64,000 bases of DNA from an uncultured Bacteroidales bacterium (GCA_900545245.1 UQYV01000010.1:1-64000); one strand, 5' to 3'. Positions 49,622-59,333 are shown, counted from the stretch's first letter. The notes: a model not told the origin generated them from the sequence alone. Numbers and translations: made by a program.

Positions 49622-52288
49622 ATGGCAACAGAGGAAAAAAGACTCTACCTTATTGATGGACACGCGCTTGTGTTCAAGATGTACTATGCCCTGCTGGCGC
49701 ATCCTATGATAAATTCGAAGGGCGTGGACACTTCGATTCTTTTCGGATTTACGAAATATATCTTTGAACTCATTGAAAAGGAACATCCTACACATCTCGG
49801 AGTGTCCTTCGATCCGCCGGGAGGGACTTTCCGCCATGATGCCTATCCGGACTACAAGGGAACGCGCAGCGCTACACCTCAGCTTGTGATTGACGCGCTT
49901 GAGCCTCTGTGCGAAATTTGCCGTGCTCTGAACATACCGGTGCTGATGATTCCGAAATATGAGGCTGACGATGTGATAGGCTCGATGTCTAAAAAAGCTG
50001 AAGCCGAGGGCTTTACGGTGTATATGGTGACTCCGGACAAGGACTACGGACAGCTCGTGACCGACCATATATTCCAGCTGAAACCCGGGAAGGGCGGAAC
50101 TGACAGTGAAGTTTTTGACAAGGCTAAGATTTGCGAAAAGTATGGTGTGCATGACCCTGTGCAGGTGATTGACTATCTGACCATCTGCGGTGACGCTTCG
50201 GACAATGTGCCGGGTGTGAAGGGCGTTGGTGAAGTGGGCGCGAAAAAACTTCTCGGACTCTACGGCACCGTTCAGGGAATTTATGACAATCTCGCCCGTC
50301 TGACCCCGAAGCAGCGCGCACTTTTCGAGGCTGCGGAGGATCACATCGGGATGAGCCGCTTCCTTGTGACGATTCGGACAGACCTCGACCTGACGGAATT
50401 CCCGACTGCAGACATGGCTCTTGACAGACATTACGGCAAGCGGATATTTGAGCTTTTTGACAAGTATGAATTCACTTCCCTGAAGAAGTATCTTGGCGAT
50501 GCTCCGGGAGACTATGATGGTGACGCCGTTTCCGCCGCCTCGTTTGATTATGTGAATGTACGGGCTGATGAACTCGTAAGGGCCGGTATGGAGTCCGGCT
50601 CTGCGGCTGTTCTGCAGAATGGGGACAGCCTTGTCGTTGCTGCCTATGCCGGTGCTTCCGCTGAAAAGGATGGAGAGATTCTTGTCTCTTCCGGCACTCC
50701 CGGGTCTTTCCGTGAGCTTCTTGAGAGTGGGAGTGTTGTTAAGGGCGGGTATGGTCTTAAGGAATGTTGGAAGTGGCTTCTGGGGCAGGGTATTGAGATG
50801 AACGGGACTCTGTACGACGTGGAACTGATGGACTATCTGATAAATCCGGAGAAAAGTCACAAGATTGAGGTGCTTTCACGTACAATTCTCGGCGTTGGCA
50901 TTGAAGACGATGCTGCCGGAACGGGAGAAAAAACGGAACTTTCTCTCTTTGACGATGCAGCTGGAACTACGGAAAAGGATCGTTCGAGAGAGACCGCAAT
51001 CGGCCTTGCGCTTGCTCTTAAGGTGCGGTCGAACATTGAGGAACTCGGATTGTCGAAGCTCTATGACGACATTGAGGAGCCTCTGATCCGAGTGCTTGCG
51101 AAAATGGAGATAGAGGGCGTGAAAGTCGATCTTAACCAGCTGCGACGCTACTCCGACTCGCTTTCAGTCGAACTCGCGCAGATTCAGGAACGCATACGCA
51201 AGGATGCCGGCGAACCTAATCTGAACATATTGTCTCCCAAGCAGATAGGTGTGCTCCTTTTTGAGAAGCTCAAGCTGAATCCTAAAATCAAGGCCAAGAA
51301 GGATGTGAGGTATGAATATCCGACCGATGAGGACACGCTCGTGGGGCTTCTTGACAAGCACCCTGTGGTTGCAGACATTCTGGAGTACCGCGCCGTCAGG
51401 AAACTGCTCTCGACCTACATCGAACCTTTTCACTCATTCGTCAGCCCTGTCACCGGAAAGATTCACACGACTTTCAACCAGGCTCTCACGTCCACTGGTC
51501 GTCTCAGTTCTTCAAAGCCGAATCTGCAGAACATTCCGGTCCGCAGCGAGCGCGGCAAGGAAATCCGGCGTGCCTTTGTGCCTTCGCGTCCGGACGGTGT
51601 GATAGTCTCAGCGGACTACTCACAGATTGAACTTCGCATCATGGCTCATTTGAGTTGCGACTCCCACCTCATTGAGGCTTTCCGTGCCGGAGAGGATATC
51701 CATGCCATGACAGCCTCGAAGATTTTCAGCGTCCCTATCGGCGAAGTCACCCCGCAGCAGCGCCGTATCGCAAAAACTGCAAATTTCGGCATCATGTACG
51801 GAATTTCCGCCTTTGGTCTCGCGCAGCGCCTACGCATACCACGAAATGAGGCGAAACAGATTATCGACGACTATTTTAGGCATTTTCCATCAATTTCATA
51901 TTTCATCGAAGACACTCTCACCGCGGCAAGGGAGAACGGATATGTTGAGACGATTTTCGGACGTCGCCGATATATTCCCGACATTAACTCTCACAACGCG
52001 ACGGTGCGTGCCCTTGCCGAAAGGAATGCCGTGAACGCCCCAATTCAGGGTACGGCTGCCGACATCATCAAGATTGCCATGATTAACGTCGACCGCCGCA
52101 TGACGCAGGAACATCTGAAGAGCAAGATGGTGCTTCAGATTCATGACGAACTTCTGTTCGACGCTGTCCCTGAAGAAGTTGAGGCTTTGAAGCGGCTTGT
52201 CGTGGAGGAGATGGAGAATGTGACAAAGTTGTCCGTACCATTAACAGTTGAATGCAATGAAGGAAAGAACTGGCTCGAAGCTCACTGA
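49622..52288 (+). CDS. polA: DNA polymerase I
   Basis: Repair polymerase that fills gaps and removes RNA primers. Of 888 residues, about 1-290 are the 5'-3' nuclease (DGHALVFKMYY, DDVIGSMSKKAE), about 310-510 the proofreading-type domain and about 530-888 the polymerase, with SADYSQIELRIMAH, the O-helix RRIAKTANFGIMYGISAF and the QIHDELLFD active-site motif. The middle domain lacks the acidic Exo I motif, so proofreading is probably absent. Its last 41 bases overlap the sigma-factor frame. Confidence 0.96.
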   Translation: MATEEKRLYLIDGHALVFKMYYALLAHPMINSKGVDTSILFGFTKYIFELIEKEHPTHLGVSFDPPGGTFRHDAYPDYKGTRSATPQLVIDALEPLCEICRALNIPVLMIPKYEADDVIGSMSKKAEAEGFTVYMVTPDKDYGQLVTDHIFQLKPGKGGTDSEVFDKAKICEKYGVHDPVQVIDYLTICGDASDNVPGVKGVGEVGAKKLLGLYGTVQGIYDNLARLTPKQRALFEAAEDHIGMSRFLVTIRTDLDLTEFPTADMALDRHYGKRIFELFDKYEFTSLKKYLGDAPGDYDGDAVSAASFDYVNVRADELVRAGMESGSAAVLQNGDSLVVAAYAGASAEKDGEILVSSGTPGSFRELLESGSVVKGGYGLKECWKWLLGQGIEMNGTLYDVELMDYLINPEKSHKIEVLSRTILGVGIEDDAAGTGEKTELSLFDDAAGTTEKDRSRETAIGLALALKVRSNIEELGLSKLYDDIEEPLIRVLAKMEIEGVKVDLNQLRRYSDSLSVELAQIQERIRKDAGEPNLNILSPKQIGVLLFEKLKLNPKIKAKKDVRYEYPTDEDTLVGLLDKHPVVADILEYRAVRKLLSTYIEPFHSFVSPVTGKIHTTFNQALTSTGRLSSSKPNLQNIPVRSERGKEIRRAFVPSRPDGVIVSADYSQIELRIMAHLSCDSHLIEAFRAGEDIHAMTASKIFSVPIGEVTPQQRRIAKTANFGIMYGISAFGLAQRLRIPRNEAKQIIDDYFRHFPSISYFIEDTLTAARENGYVETIFGRRRYIPDINSHNATVRALAERNAVNAPIQGTAADIIKIAMINVDRRMTQEHLKSKMVLQIHDELLFDAVPEEVEALKRLVVEEMENVTKLSVPLTVECNEGKNWLEAH

Positions 52289-52859
52289 GCTGAGCGACGG
52301 CGAACTCCTGGATAGGGCCAAGGCTCAGGATCAGATGGCATTTGTCATTCTGTATCAGCGTTATCGCAATGCCCTCAATGCGCACGTCTCGCGTTTCCTT
52401 TCAAACCGTGAGGATATTGAGGACGTGTGCATAGAGTCCTTTCAGAAAGCTTTCAGTCGAATTGGGCTCTACAACGGAACCTACATGTTCTCCACGTGGC
52501 TGTTCCGCATAGGGCAGAACACGGCGTTCGACCATCTGAGCCGCCGCCGGCGTAAGGCCGCGAACATGCCGATGCAGACCATCGCCTACGATTCCGACAC
52601 CTCGCTTGACATTCCCTCTGAGGCAACTTCTCCAGAGGATAGCGTGATTAGCCGTGAAGAATATGACAAGTGGCTCACTGTCATAGACTTGCTTGAGGGA
52701 GACTACAAGACGGTGGCGAAGATGTTCCTGCTCGATAACTACGGCTATCAGGAAATTGCCGATGCCCTCGGCATGCCTCTGAACACCGTGAAGACCAAGA
52801 TTCACCGGGCCCGCACCAAGCTGATGCGGATGATGGAGATGAGCGACGAGGCGTTGTAG
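52248..52859 (+). CDS. ECF-type RNA polymerase sigma factor
   Basis: A 203-residue sigma-70 family protein with region 2 (AFVILYQRYRNALNAH, STWLFRIGQNTAFDHLSRRR) and region 4 (LDNYGYQEIADALGMPLNTV). No anti-sigma gene lies beside it. It starts inside polA (overlap of 41 bases; ATG 52257 is an alternative), so its translation is probably coupled to that of polA, an uncommon arrangement for a sigma factor. The regulon is unknown. Confidence 0.88.
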   Translation: MNAMKERTGSKLTELSDGELLDRAKAQDQMAFVILYQRYRNALNAHVSRFLSNREDIEDVCIESFQKAFSRIGLYNGTYMFSTWLFRIGQNTAFDHLSRRRRKAANMPMQTIAYDSDTSLDIPSEATSPEDSVISREEYDKWLTVIDLLEGDYKTVAKMFLLDNYGYQEIADALGMPLNTVKTKIHRARTKLMRMMEMSDEAL

Positions 52860-52885
52860 ATGAAGGCTTTATAAAGATCAGAGAT

Positions 52886-53620
52886 ATGAATTATACCGAA
52901 TTTAAGAATATACTGACATCAGAGTTCCCCGGGATTACGGAAACTCAACTTTCGCGCTTTGAGGATATGGAAGGACTCTACCGGGAATGGAACTCAAAGA
53001 TTAACGTGGTGTCGCGCAAGGATATAGACAATCTCTATGAACACCATGTGCTGCATTCGCTGGGAATAGCGCTGTACCTGAAGTTCCGGCGTCCGGATGT
53101 TCTGCGCATGTGGGGAGGGGAGTCCCTTCTTGGTGGATGCGAGGTTTTCGGTGATGAAACCTTGACGGAGAACGCTGTCGGTGACGGAGTTTCCTGCACG
53201 GTCCTTGACCTTGGCTGCGGGGGCGGTTTTCCGGGCATTCCATTGGCGACGTTGTTCCCTGAAGTGAAGTTTACCCTCTGCGATTCGATAGGAAAGAAAG
53301 TCACAGTGGCCCGAGAGGTTGCCGCGGCTTTGGGGCTTGAGAACGTGGAGACCGTGAATTCCAGGGCCGAGACCCTTCCGGGTGCATTTGACTATGTCGT
53401 GTCGCGTGCAGTGACTTCGCTGGACAAATTTCTTCCGTGGGTGAAGGGAAAATGGCATCGTGACATTTTCTACCTGAAGGGCGGTGATCTTGTGGAGGAA
53501 ATCGCCCTGGCTATGGGCAAGTTCCGTCTGCCGAAGGGCTCTGTCGGGGTTTGGCCAATCTCGTCTGTGCTCCATGATGAGTTTTTTGCCGAAAAGATGG
53601 TCATTGACATCCGTAAGTGA
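52886..53620 (+). CDS. rsmG: 16S rRNA (guanine-527-N7)-methyltransferase
   Basis: RsmG methylates G527 in the 530 loop of 16S rRNA with SAM; its loss gives low-level streptomycin resistance in other bacteria. The 244-residue protein has the SAM loop VLDLGCGGGFPGIPLA and VVSRAVTSLDKF. Compared with the typical 205-210 residues it has about 35 extra around residues 70-105 (from VLRMWGGESLLGG), before the SAM loop. It starts 26 bases after the sigma-factor gene. Confidence 0.9.
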   Translation: MNYTEFKNILTSEFPGITETQLSRFEDMEGLYREWNSKINVVSRKDIDNLYEHHVLHSLGIALYLKFRRPDVLRMWGGESLLGGCEVFGDETLTENAVGDGVSCTVLDLGCGGGFPGIPLATLFPEVKFTLCDSIGKKVTVAREVAAALGLENVETVNSRAETLPGAFDYVVSRAVTSLDKFLPWVKGKWHRDIFYLKGGDLVEEIALAMGKFRLPKGSVGVWPISSVLHDEFFAEKMVIDIRK

Positions 53621-53682
53621 CGGTCTGTATGTCCCGAATTGCCGGCTACTGCAAAAAAAGTGTTGCATAAACAGCAAAAAAC

Positions 53683-53714
53683 TTTGGTGGATTGAGGGAA
53701 AAAGACTACCTTTG
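53683..53714 (+). promoter_or_regulatory. Promoter of rpmH
   Basis: TTTG (53683-53686), 20 bases, TACCTTTG (53707-53714). This strong consensus promoter is in keeping with high ribosomal-protein expression. Confidence 0.85.
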
Positions 53715-53781
53715 CAGTCCGTTTTGTGGAAACTATATTCAGAAACGAAGGAAATACAGGAAAATATAAAAAATAAATACA

Positions 53782-53934
53782 ATGAAGAGAACATTTCAAC
53801 CATCTGAGCGCAAGCGCCGTAACAAGCACGGCTTCCGCGAGCGTATGTCCACACCGAACGGACGCAGGGTTCTTGCATCCCGTCGCCGTCACGGACGTAA
53901 GAAATTGACAGTATCATCTGAGGATAGGTTCTAG
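53782..53934 (+). CDS. rpmH: 50S ribosomal protein L34
   Basis: A 50-residue basic protein: MKRTFQPSERKRRNKHGFR opens it, then RMSTPNGRRVLASRRRHGR, the complete L34 signature. It has a short Bacteroidota-type C-terminal extension (KKLTVSSEDRF). It carries its own promoter and terminator and is not linked to rnpA. Confidence 0.97.
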   Translation: MKRTFQPSERKRRNKHGFRERMSTPNGRRVLASRRRHGRKKLTVSSEDRF

Positions 53935-53962
53935 TATCATCCTCTTTCGGTACGGATAAAGC

Positions 53963-53996
53963 TGATGTCCAAACGATTTGTTTGGGCATCTTTTTT
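53963..53996 (+). terminator. Terminator of rpmH
   Basis: Stem GATGTCCAAAC/GTTTGGGCATC with one wobble, loop GATTT, followed by T6. Confidence 0.9.
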
Positions 53997-54159
53997 GTTT
54001 ATATTTGAGCGTCTTTTGGGGCATATTCTCCCGTTTTGTTCGTCGTTTAGGGAGACTAAACTTCCTCTCAAAACAGAAGAATCTGCCTCCAAAATCCATC
54101 TCAAAATGGATAAGCGTTTTTAATAGTCAGTTGTTGTCCATCAAAATAAAGCAGAGGTT

Positions 54160-56310
54160 ATGGTTGATACTGAAAAAGTTAATGAACTGTTCGGAAAATA
54201 CACCGACGAGGGACGCGCCCTGATAGCGAGGGCGTGGGAAATTGCGGAGACCAACCTTGAAGGACAACTCCGCGGAAATGGGCATCCGTTCATTGAGCAT
54301 CCTATCAACGTCGCCCGCATAGTCAGCGACGAGATTGGCCTCCCTGCCGAATGCGTCGCCGCCGTGTTCCTCCATGAGGCGCACAGGTTTTGTGACTATG
54401 TGGAACCTCTCACGGGCTTTCCTGCCGATGTTCTCGCGATGGTAGACGGCCTCGACAAGATTGCCTCCATAAAGCCAAAGGATACAAAGCTTGAAGCCGA
54501 GAACTACAAACGGCTCATCGTCTCCTATTCCCGCGACCCCCGCGTGACCGTCATTAAGCTCGCCGACCGACTGGAAATAATGCGGTCGCTCGACATATTT
54601 CCGAAGTCTTCGCGTGAAAGGAAGACTCTCGAGACACTTCTGCTCTACATCCCGCTCGCACATCAGCTCGGACTCTACAATATGAAGAGCGAGATGGAGG
54701 ACATCTACTTCCGCTATGCAGACCCGGAGCAGTACCGCGCCATCACCAACAAGCTTAAGGCTACGGAAAAGGATCGTCAACGGCTTATGAGCCAGTTCAT
54801 TGAGCCTTTGAAGCAGAAGCTTTCGGACGAGGGTATACAGTACAAATTGAAAATCCGCACCAAGACGGCATGGTCGATTTACAACAAGATGCGCAAGCAG
54901 AACGTTCCTTTCGAGGGAGTTTATGATGTGTTTGCCATCCGTTTCATCATAGACTGCGAGCCTGACCGAGCCGTGGAGCAGGCGCTCTGTTGGAAAGTTT
55001 TCGGCTATGTGACCGAAGAGTATGAGCAGGACAGCGACCGTCTCAGGGACTGGTTGTCACATCCGAAGCCTAATGGTTACGAGTCGCTTCACATAACGGT
55101 CAAGAATCGTGACGGTGCCTACATCGAGGTTCAGATAAGGACGAAGCGAATGGACGAGACAGCGGAGAGCGGCCTTGCCTCCCACTGGTCCTACAAAGGA
55201 ATAAGCCATGAGGCTACGCTCGACAACTGGCTTAAATCTGTGCGCGGGATACTTGAGCATCACACGGATATGTCCGAGTTTTATGAGGATGACCTTCCGA
55301 CCCCTCCGAGCAAGGAAATCTTTGTCTTCACCCCGAGCGGGGAACTGCGCAAGCTTCCTGCGGGGGCTACAGTTCTTGACTTTGCTTTCGACATCCACAC
55401 CAATCTCGGCGTGCGCTGCTCCGGAGGAAAGGTCAACGGGAAGGCCGTGCCTATCAGAGAGCGTCTCAAGACTGGAGACATCGTGGAAATCAGCAGCAAC
55501 AAGAACCAGAAGCCGACGGCTGACTGGCTGAACTTCGTTGTCAGCTCAAAGGCGAGGACCAAGATTAAGCAGAAACTTTCCGAGGAGGAGTTTGAGCAGG
55601 CGGCCGAAGGCAAGGAAATGCTTGCGAGGCGTTTGAAAAACTGGAAGATAGAACTGAGTGACGAGATGCTTGCCGCCTTGATGAAAAAGTACCAGCGCAA
55701 GACCATCAACGCATTCTATGCCTCTGTCGGCAAAGGAGAGATTGACGTCTTTGAAATCCGCGACTTCATCAATGCCGGCGGTGAGGCTCCTAAGATACCG
55801 GATAACAAGGGACAGAAAGCCTCTCTCGAACAGCAGCCCTCCGGAAAGGGCGGTGACGACATACTTGTGATTGACGCGAAGAATGTCCGCGGGCTCGACT
55901 ACAAGATGGCCAAATGCTGCAATCCTGTCTTCGGTGATGATGTCTTCGGCTTTGTGAGCCGTCTGGACGGAATTAAGATTCACCGCATGTCCTGCCCTAA
56001 TGCCGCCCGCCTGATGACTCAGTACCCCTACAGGATTCAGAGAGTCCGCTGGAGCGACACTCCGTCATCCTCGAATTTCCAGGTAACCCTCCGGGTGAGC
56101 GCGGCGCACGAACCCTCTGTGGTGAACGAGATCATGGATGTCATCAATCAGTTCCGGGCTTCTATGCGCTCGTTCAATGTGACTGACAACTCCCGTTCCG
56201 GCACATACGACATACTTCTGAAGGTCGCTGTTCCGAGCAATCTTGAGCTTGACAAGGTCATTTCTCAGATTCGCAGCCTTCGCAATGTGATAAAGGTCAG
56301 CCGAAGTTGA
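54160..56310 (+). CDS. RelA/SpoT homologue, (p)ppGpp synthetase with degenerate hydrolase
   Basis: A 716-residue long RSH protein: HD-type domain (1-190), synthetase (about 230-350, with FEGVYDVFAIRF and HPKPNGYESLH), TGS (about 380-445, FVFTPSGELRKLPAG), a helical linker, and a C-terminal ACT domain (from about 635). In active hydrolases the metal motif reads HDxxED; here it is HEAHRF (His72-Glu73 ... Arg76-Phe77), losing the key Asp and the Glu-Asp pair. The protein is therefore probably synthetase-only, like RelA, and another bifunctional RSH should exist elsewhere. It is followed by an inorganic pyrophosphatase gene. Confidence 0.9.
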   Translation: MVDTEKVNELFGKYTDEGRALIARAWEIAETNLEGQLRGNGHPFIEHPINVARIVSDEIGLPAECVAAVFLHEAHRFCDYVEPLTGFPADVLAMVDGLDKIASIKPKDTKLEAENYKRLIVSYSRDPRVTVIKLADRLEIMRSLDIFPKSSRERKTLETLLLYIPLAHQLGLYNMKSEMEDIYFRYADPEQYRAITNKLKATEKDRQRLMSQFIEPLKQKLSDEGIQYKLKIRTKTAWSIYNKMRKQNVPFEGVYDVFAIRFIIDCEPDRAVEQALCWKVFGYVTEEYEQDSDRLRDWLSHPKPNGYESLHITVKNRDGAYIEVQIRTKRMDETAESGLASHWSYKGISHEATLDNWLKSVRGILEHHTDMSEFYEDDLPTPPSKEIFVFTPSGELRKLPAGATVLDFAFDIHTNLGVRCSGGKVNGKAVPIRERLKTGDIVEISSNKNQKPTADWLNFVVSSKARTKIKQKLSEEEFEQAAEGKEMLARRLKNWKIELSDEMLAALMKKYQRKTINAFYASVGKGEIDVFEIRDFINAGGEAPKIPDNKGQKASLEQQPSGKGGDDILVIDAKNVRGLDYKMAKCCNPVFGDDVFGFVSRLDGIKIHRMSCPNAARLMTQYPYRIQRVRWSDTPSSSNFQVTLRVSAAHEPSVVNEIMDVINQFRASMRSFNVTDNSRSGTYDILLKVAVPSNLELDKVISQIRSLRNVIKVSRS

Positions 56311-56354
56311 GAAACCTTCAAGAAATAAACTGCCTCTAAAATTTCTGCCGGTTG

Positions 56355-56386
56355 TTTGCTGCACAGATATAAAATCCCTATATTTG
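56355..56386 (+). promoter_or_regulatory. Promoter of ppa
   Basis: TTTG (56355-56358), 20 bases, TATATTTG (56379-56386), 40 bases before the start codon. Confidence 0.8.
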
Positions 56387-56426
56387 TTTCCCGTTTCAGA
56401 AAACCAGACCTGGAACCGGTAAATCT

Positions 56427-57047
56427 ATGGACTACAGCAGCAAGTGCAAGTCGCACCCTTGGCACGGAATCAATCCCGGTTCCGCGGAGGAGGTTAGGGC
56501 CTTCATCGAGATAGTGCCGACCGACACCGTGAAATATGAGGTTGACAAGGAAACAGGCTATCTTTCCATCGACAGGCCTCAGAAATTTTCCAACATAGTC
56601 CCGTCTCTCTACGGCTTCATTCCGCGCTCCTACTGCAGTGTGAAGATGGCTGAGCTTACGAACAAATCGCTTGCGCGCTATGATATTGAGGGCGACGGCG
56701 ACCCTCTCGACATCTGTGTGCTCACGGAAAAGGACGTCACGCATGGAGACGTGCTTGTCTGGGCCCGTCCGATCGGCGGTCTGAGGCTGCTCGACAACAA
56801 CCAAGCCGACGACAAGATTATCGCTGTTCTGAAAAATGACGCTGTCTATGGCGAATACAGTGACCTGAATGAGCTTCCGGTCGAGATTGTCCGCCGTCTG
56901 ATTCACTATTTCACGACCTACAAGGACATTCCCGGTGAGAACGGGCGTAGGATGCAGTTCGTCAGCATTTATGGCGCGGACGTGGCTCGTGACGTCATCA
57001 ACCGCTCTTTCGAAGACTATCGCGATCTCATCGCTTCAAAGAAGTGA
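56427..57047 (+). CDS. ppa: Inorganic pyrophosphatase (family I)
   Basis: Hydrolyses pyrophosphate to phosphate, pulling biosynthetic reactions forward. The 206-residue protein has the metal motif DIEGDGDPLDICVL near residue 92 and the substrate-binding YGFIPRSYC near 62. Its last 20 bases overlap, tail to tail, the 3' end of the glycosyltransferase gene on the other strand. Confidence 0.93.
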   Translation: MDYSSKCKSHPWHGINPGSAEEVRAFIEIVPTDTVKYEVDKETGYLSIDRPQKFSNIVPSLYGFIPRSYCSVKMAELTNKSLARYDIEGDGDPLDICVLTEKDVTHGDVLVWARPIGGLRLLDNNQADDKIIAVLKNDAVYGEYSDLNELPVEIVRRLIHYFTTYKDIPGENGRRMQFVSIYGADVARDVINRSFEDYRDLIASKK

Positions 57048-58062
57048 GGCTCTCTGACAGAAAATCTGCGATAATACGGCGAGTCTTTTTGTCCTGCTTC
57101 GTGTGCGGGTCATCAAACGTGCCCTTCGCCATCATTCTGGAGAGTCGCTCTACAATTCCTGCACATTCCGGTGACTTCGGATTGAAGTGCCTGATTTTCC
57201 GTGCAATGTGCTTGTAGATTGTCGGCCATTTGCAGTTTCGAGACCACATCTCCTTCTGATAGTCATTGCCGCGTTCAGTGTAGAGGTCGTGGGACTGCTC
57301 AAGCCCTATGCACCAATTAGTGACCTTCTTCATTCGGGAGGAACTCAAGTCGATGGAGCCGAAGTTGGGATAGTAGTAATAGAAAGGGAGATATGTAATC
57401 GTGACCGACGGATTTTTCAGCAGGACGGCACTCCACCACGGGAAGTCCTCGAACGTGATTCCCTTGATGAACTGGATGTCCTCAATGACGCTCTTGCGTA
57501 TGAGATGACGCCATACGTAAAAATGCTTCAGAGGCCAGGTGATTCCTTTCGGGTGCGACCATTCCGTCACGTGCTCGTATATGTCATTTGAAACACAGCA
57601 TCTTACCTTGTCGGCGTCAAACCTCTTTCGGAATCCTCGTGGTCTGAAATCTATCGTATCGAGTCCTAACTTGTGGCGTATCACCGTGATATTGCGATAG
57701 TTGGGAGCCTTGTACCACGAGACGATGTCTGTCCCGTTCCTTTCGGCGAGGGCGAGGGCAATCTCGACTGTCTGCGGGTGTATGAAATCGTCGGAGTCGA
57801 GGTAGATGATATACTCTCCTGACGCATTCTTCATACCCTCGTTTCTTGCATCGCTGAGCCCTCCGTTCGGCTTATCCACAATCTTGAACCGGTTGTCCCG
57901 TGATGCGTATTCTGCAAGAATAGCGCGGCTTCCATCGGGACTCCCGTCATTGACGCATACGGCTTCCCAGTCGGGGCAAGTCTGGTTCAGGACGCTGTCG
58001 AGGCAGCGCCGGAGATATTTTTCCACATTATAGATGGGGATGATGAGGGAGACTTTGTTCAT
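57028..58062 (-). CDS. Glycosyltransferase family 2
   Basis: A 344-residue GT-A enzyme. The start at ATG 58062 (MNKVSLIIPIYNVEKYL) is the classical GT2 N-terminus; the longer frame upstream lies in the permease gene and is not used. Donor-binding motifs are NDGSPDGSRAI near 39 and the DxD-like YLDSDDFIHP near 88. Sugar and acceptor cannot be told. It overlaps the permease stop by 4 bases (ATGA), so rbfA, the permease gene and this gene form one operon. Confidence 0.9.
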   Translation of the reverse strand: MNKVSLIIPIYNVEKYLRRCLDSVLNQTCPDWEAVCVNDGSPDGSRAILAEYASRDNRFKIVDKPNGGLSDARNEGMKNASGEYIIYLDSDDFIHPQTVEIALALAERNGTDIVSWYKAPNYRNITVIRHKLGLDTIDFRPRGFRKRFDADKVRCCVSNDIYEHVTEWSHPKGITWPLKHFYVWRHLIRKSVIEDIQFIKGITFEDFPWWSAVLLKNPSVTITYLPFYYYYPNFGSIDLSSSRMKKVTNWCIGLEQSHDLYTERGNDYQKEMWSRNCKWPTIYKHIARKIRHFNPKSPECAGIVERLSRMMAKGTFDDPHTKQDKKTRRIIADFLSESLTSLKR

Positions 58063-59288
58063 GGATTCAGTGTCTGTTTTGTTGCCTTGCGGGAAGGTAT
58101 GAGGGTTATGATGTAGCCGATGACGGCGACTGTGATGCAAACCAGGGCTATGTCGGCGGGACTCAGGAGCACCGGATAGGCCTCGACGAGGAAGCTGCCC
58201 GGCATTTTTATTATTCCGAATCGTTGCTGTACCAGTGCTGTCGCAGTTCCGATCACCGCACCACCGGCCAGTCCGCTCAAGGTAATCAGCCAACCTTCAA
58301 GGCGGAAGATTCTTCGGATGAGACTGTCTTTGGCCCCGAGGCTGCGCAGGGTGCCTATGTCGTCCTTCTTCTCGATTATGAGCATCGAGAGGCTTCCGAA
58401 GATGTTGAATGATATGATTATTAGCATGAACACCAGAATCATGTAGATGGCTGCTTTCTCATATTTCATCATCTTGTAGAGCGACTCGTTTTGACGGAAG
58501 CGGTCCTTCACAACGAAACCGTCGCCGAGCCGCTGTTGGAGTTCGCGTATGATTGCGGATGTTGTGGATTTTGATGCGGAAGCCTCCGGAGTGAGTCGTA
58601 TTTCCACGGCCGAGACTTCGTCTTCGAGTTCGAGCAGTTCGCGCATCGTTTCAATCGGGACAATCATTAACCTTCCGTCCACTTCGCTGTTGATGCTGAA
58701 CACCCCTGACGGCCATACGGTCACGCTTTCAAGCGACGCTGCGGCGTTTATGGTTGACAGACGTCGCGTCCGTGAAGGGTAGTAAAGCTCTATTCCTGCG
58801 AGAAATGCAGGATTGATTCCGAGATTGTGGGCGAGGACCGTGCCGGCGCAGGCAAGCGGGATGTCACCTCTGTGAAGGCTGAACTCTCCGCGTACAATGT
58901 GCTCTCCGAGCCTGGACTCTTCTTCGTAAATCCCGTCCACGCCCTTGACAAGTGCCGTTGACTGACGGTTTTCGTAGAGCACGAACACGTTTTCCTGAAG
59001 GGTCCCGCAGATGCTCTCAACCTGTGGGTTTTCATAGAGCCAGTCGTAGACATCGCCCTCCGGAACAAAGTATTTTCCCCTGGCCGGGCTTATCATGATG
59101 TCCGGTTCAACTGTGCTCATCATTGATTTTACGAGAGAATCGAAACCGTTGTAGACCGACAGCACAATGATGAGTGCCGCTGTTCCCACCGCCATACCCA
59201 CAGCGCTGATTGCAGAGATGATGTTGATTACATTCTGCGATTTTTTTGCAAACAGGTAGCGCCGTGCAATATAAAAATCTAATCTCAT
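58059..59288 (-). CDS. LolC/LolE-like ABC transporter permease
   Basis: A 409-residue membrane protein: one N-terminal helix, a large periplasmic MacB-PCD-type domain (about 50-260) and three C-terminal helices with the FtsX-type block MLIIEKKDDIGTLRSLGA near 300. Such permeases extract lipoproteins from the inner membrane for delivery to the outer membrane by LolA. Start chosen at ATG 59288 (MRLDFYIARRYLF); another ATG six codons upstream exists. No ATP-binding protein is adjacent. Confidence 0.87.
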   Translation of the reverse strand: MRLDFYIARRYLFAKKSQNVINIISAISAVGMAVGTAALIIVLSVYNGFDSLVKSMMSTVEPDIMISPARGKYFVPEGDVYDWLYENPQVESICGTLQENVFVLYENRQSTALVKGVDGIYEEESRLGEHIVRGEFSLHRGDIPLACAGTVLAHNLGINPAFLAGIELYYPSRTRRLSTINAAASLESVTVWPSGVFSINSEVDGRLMIVPIETMRELLELEDEVSAVEIRLTPEASASKSTTSAIIRELQQRLGDGFVVKDRFRQNESLYKMMKYEKAAIYMILVFMLIIISFNIFGSLSMLIIEKKDDIGTLRSLGAKDSLIRRIFRLEGWLITLSGLAGGAVIGTATALVQQRFGIIKMPGSFLVEAYPVLLSPADIALVCITVAVIGYIITLIPSRKATKQTLNP

Positions 59289-59333
59289 AAAACTGTCGCA
59301 GCGCAACGCCGCAATCCGCCTTTTAGCTGTTTT

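Noticed and set aside
48361..49623. Minus-strand open frame of 420 codons opposite the TIGR01212 gene
   Set aside because: Same reasoning: the plus strand carries conserved radical SAM motifs, the minus frame none.
49562..50860. Minus-strand open frame of 432 codons opposite polA
   Set aside because: Composition bias and perfect overlap with the 5'-nuclease domain of polA show it is a shadow.
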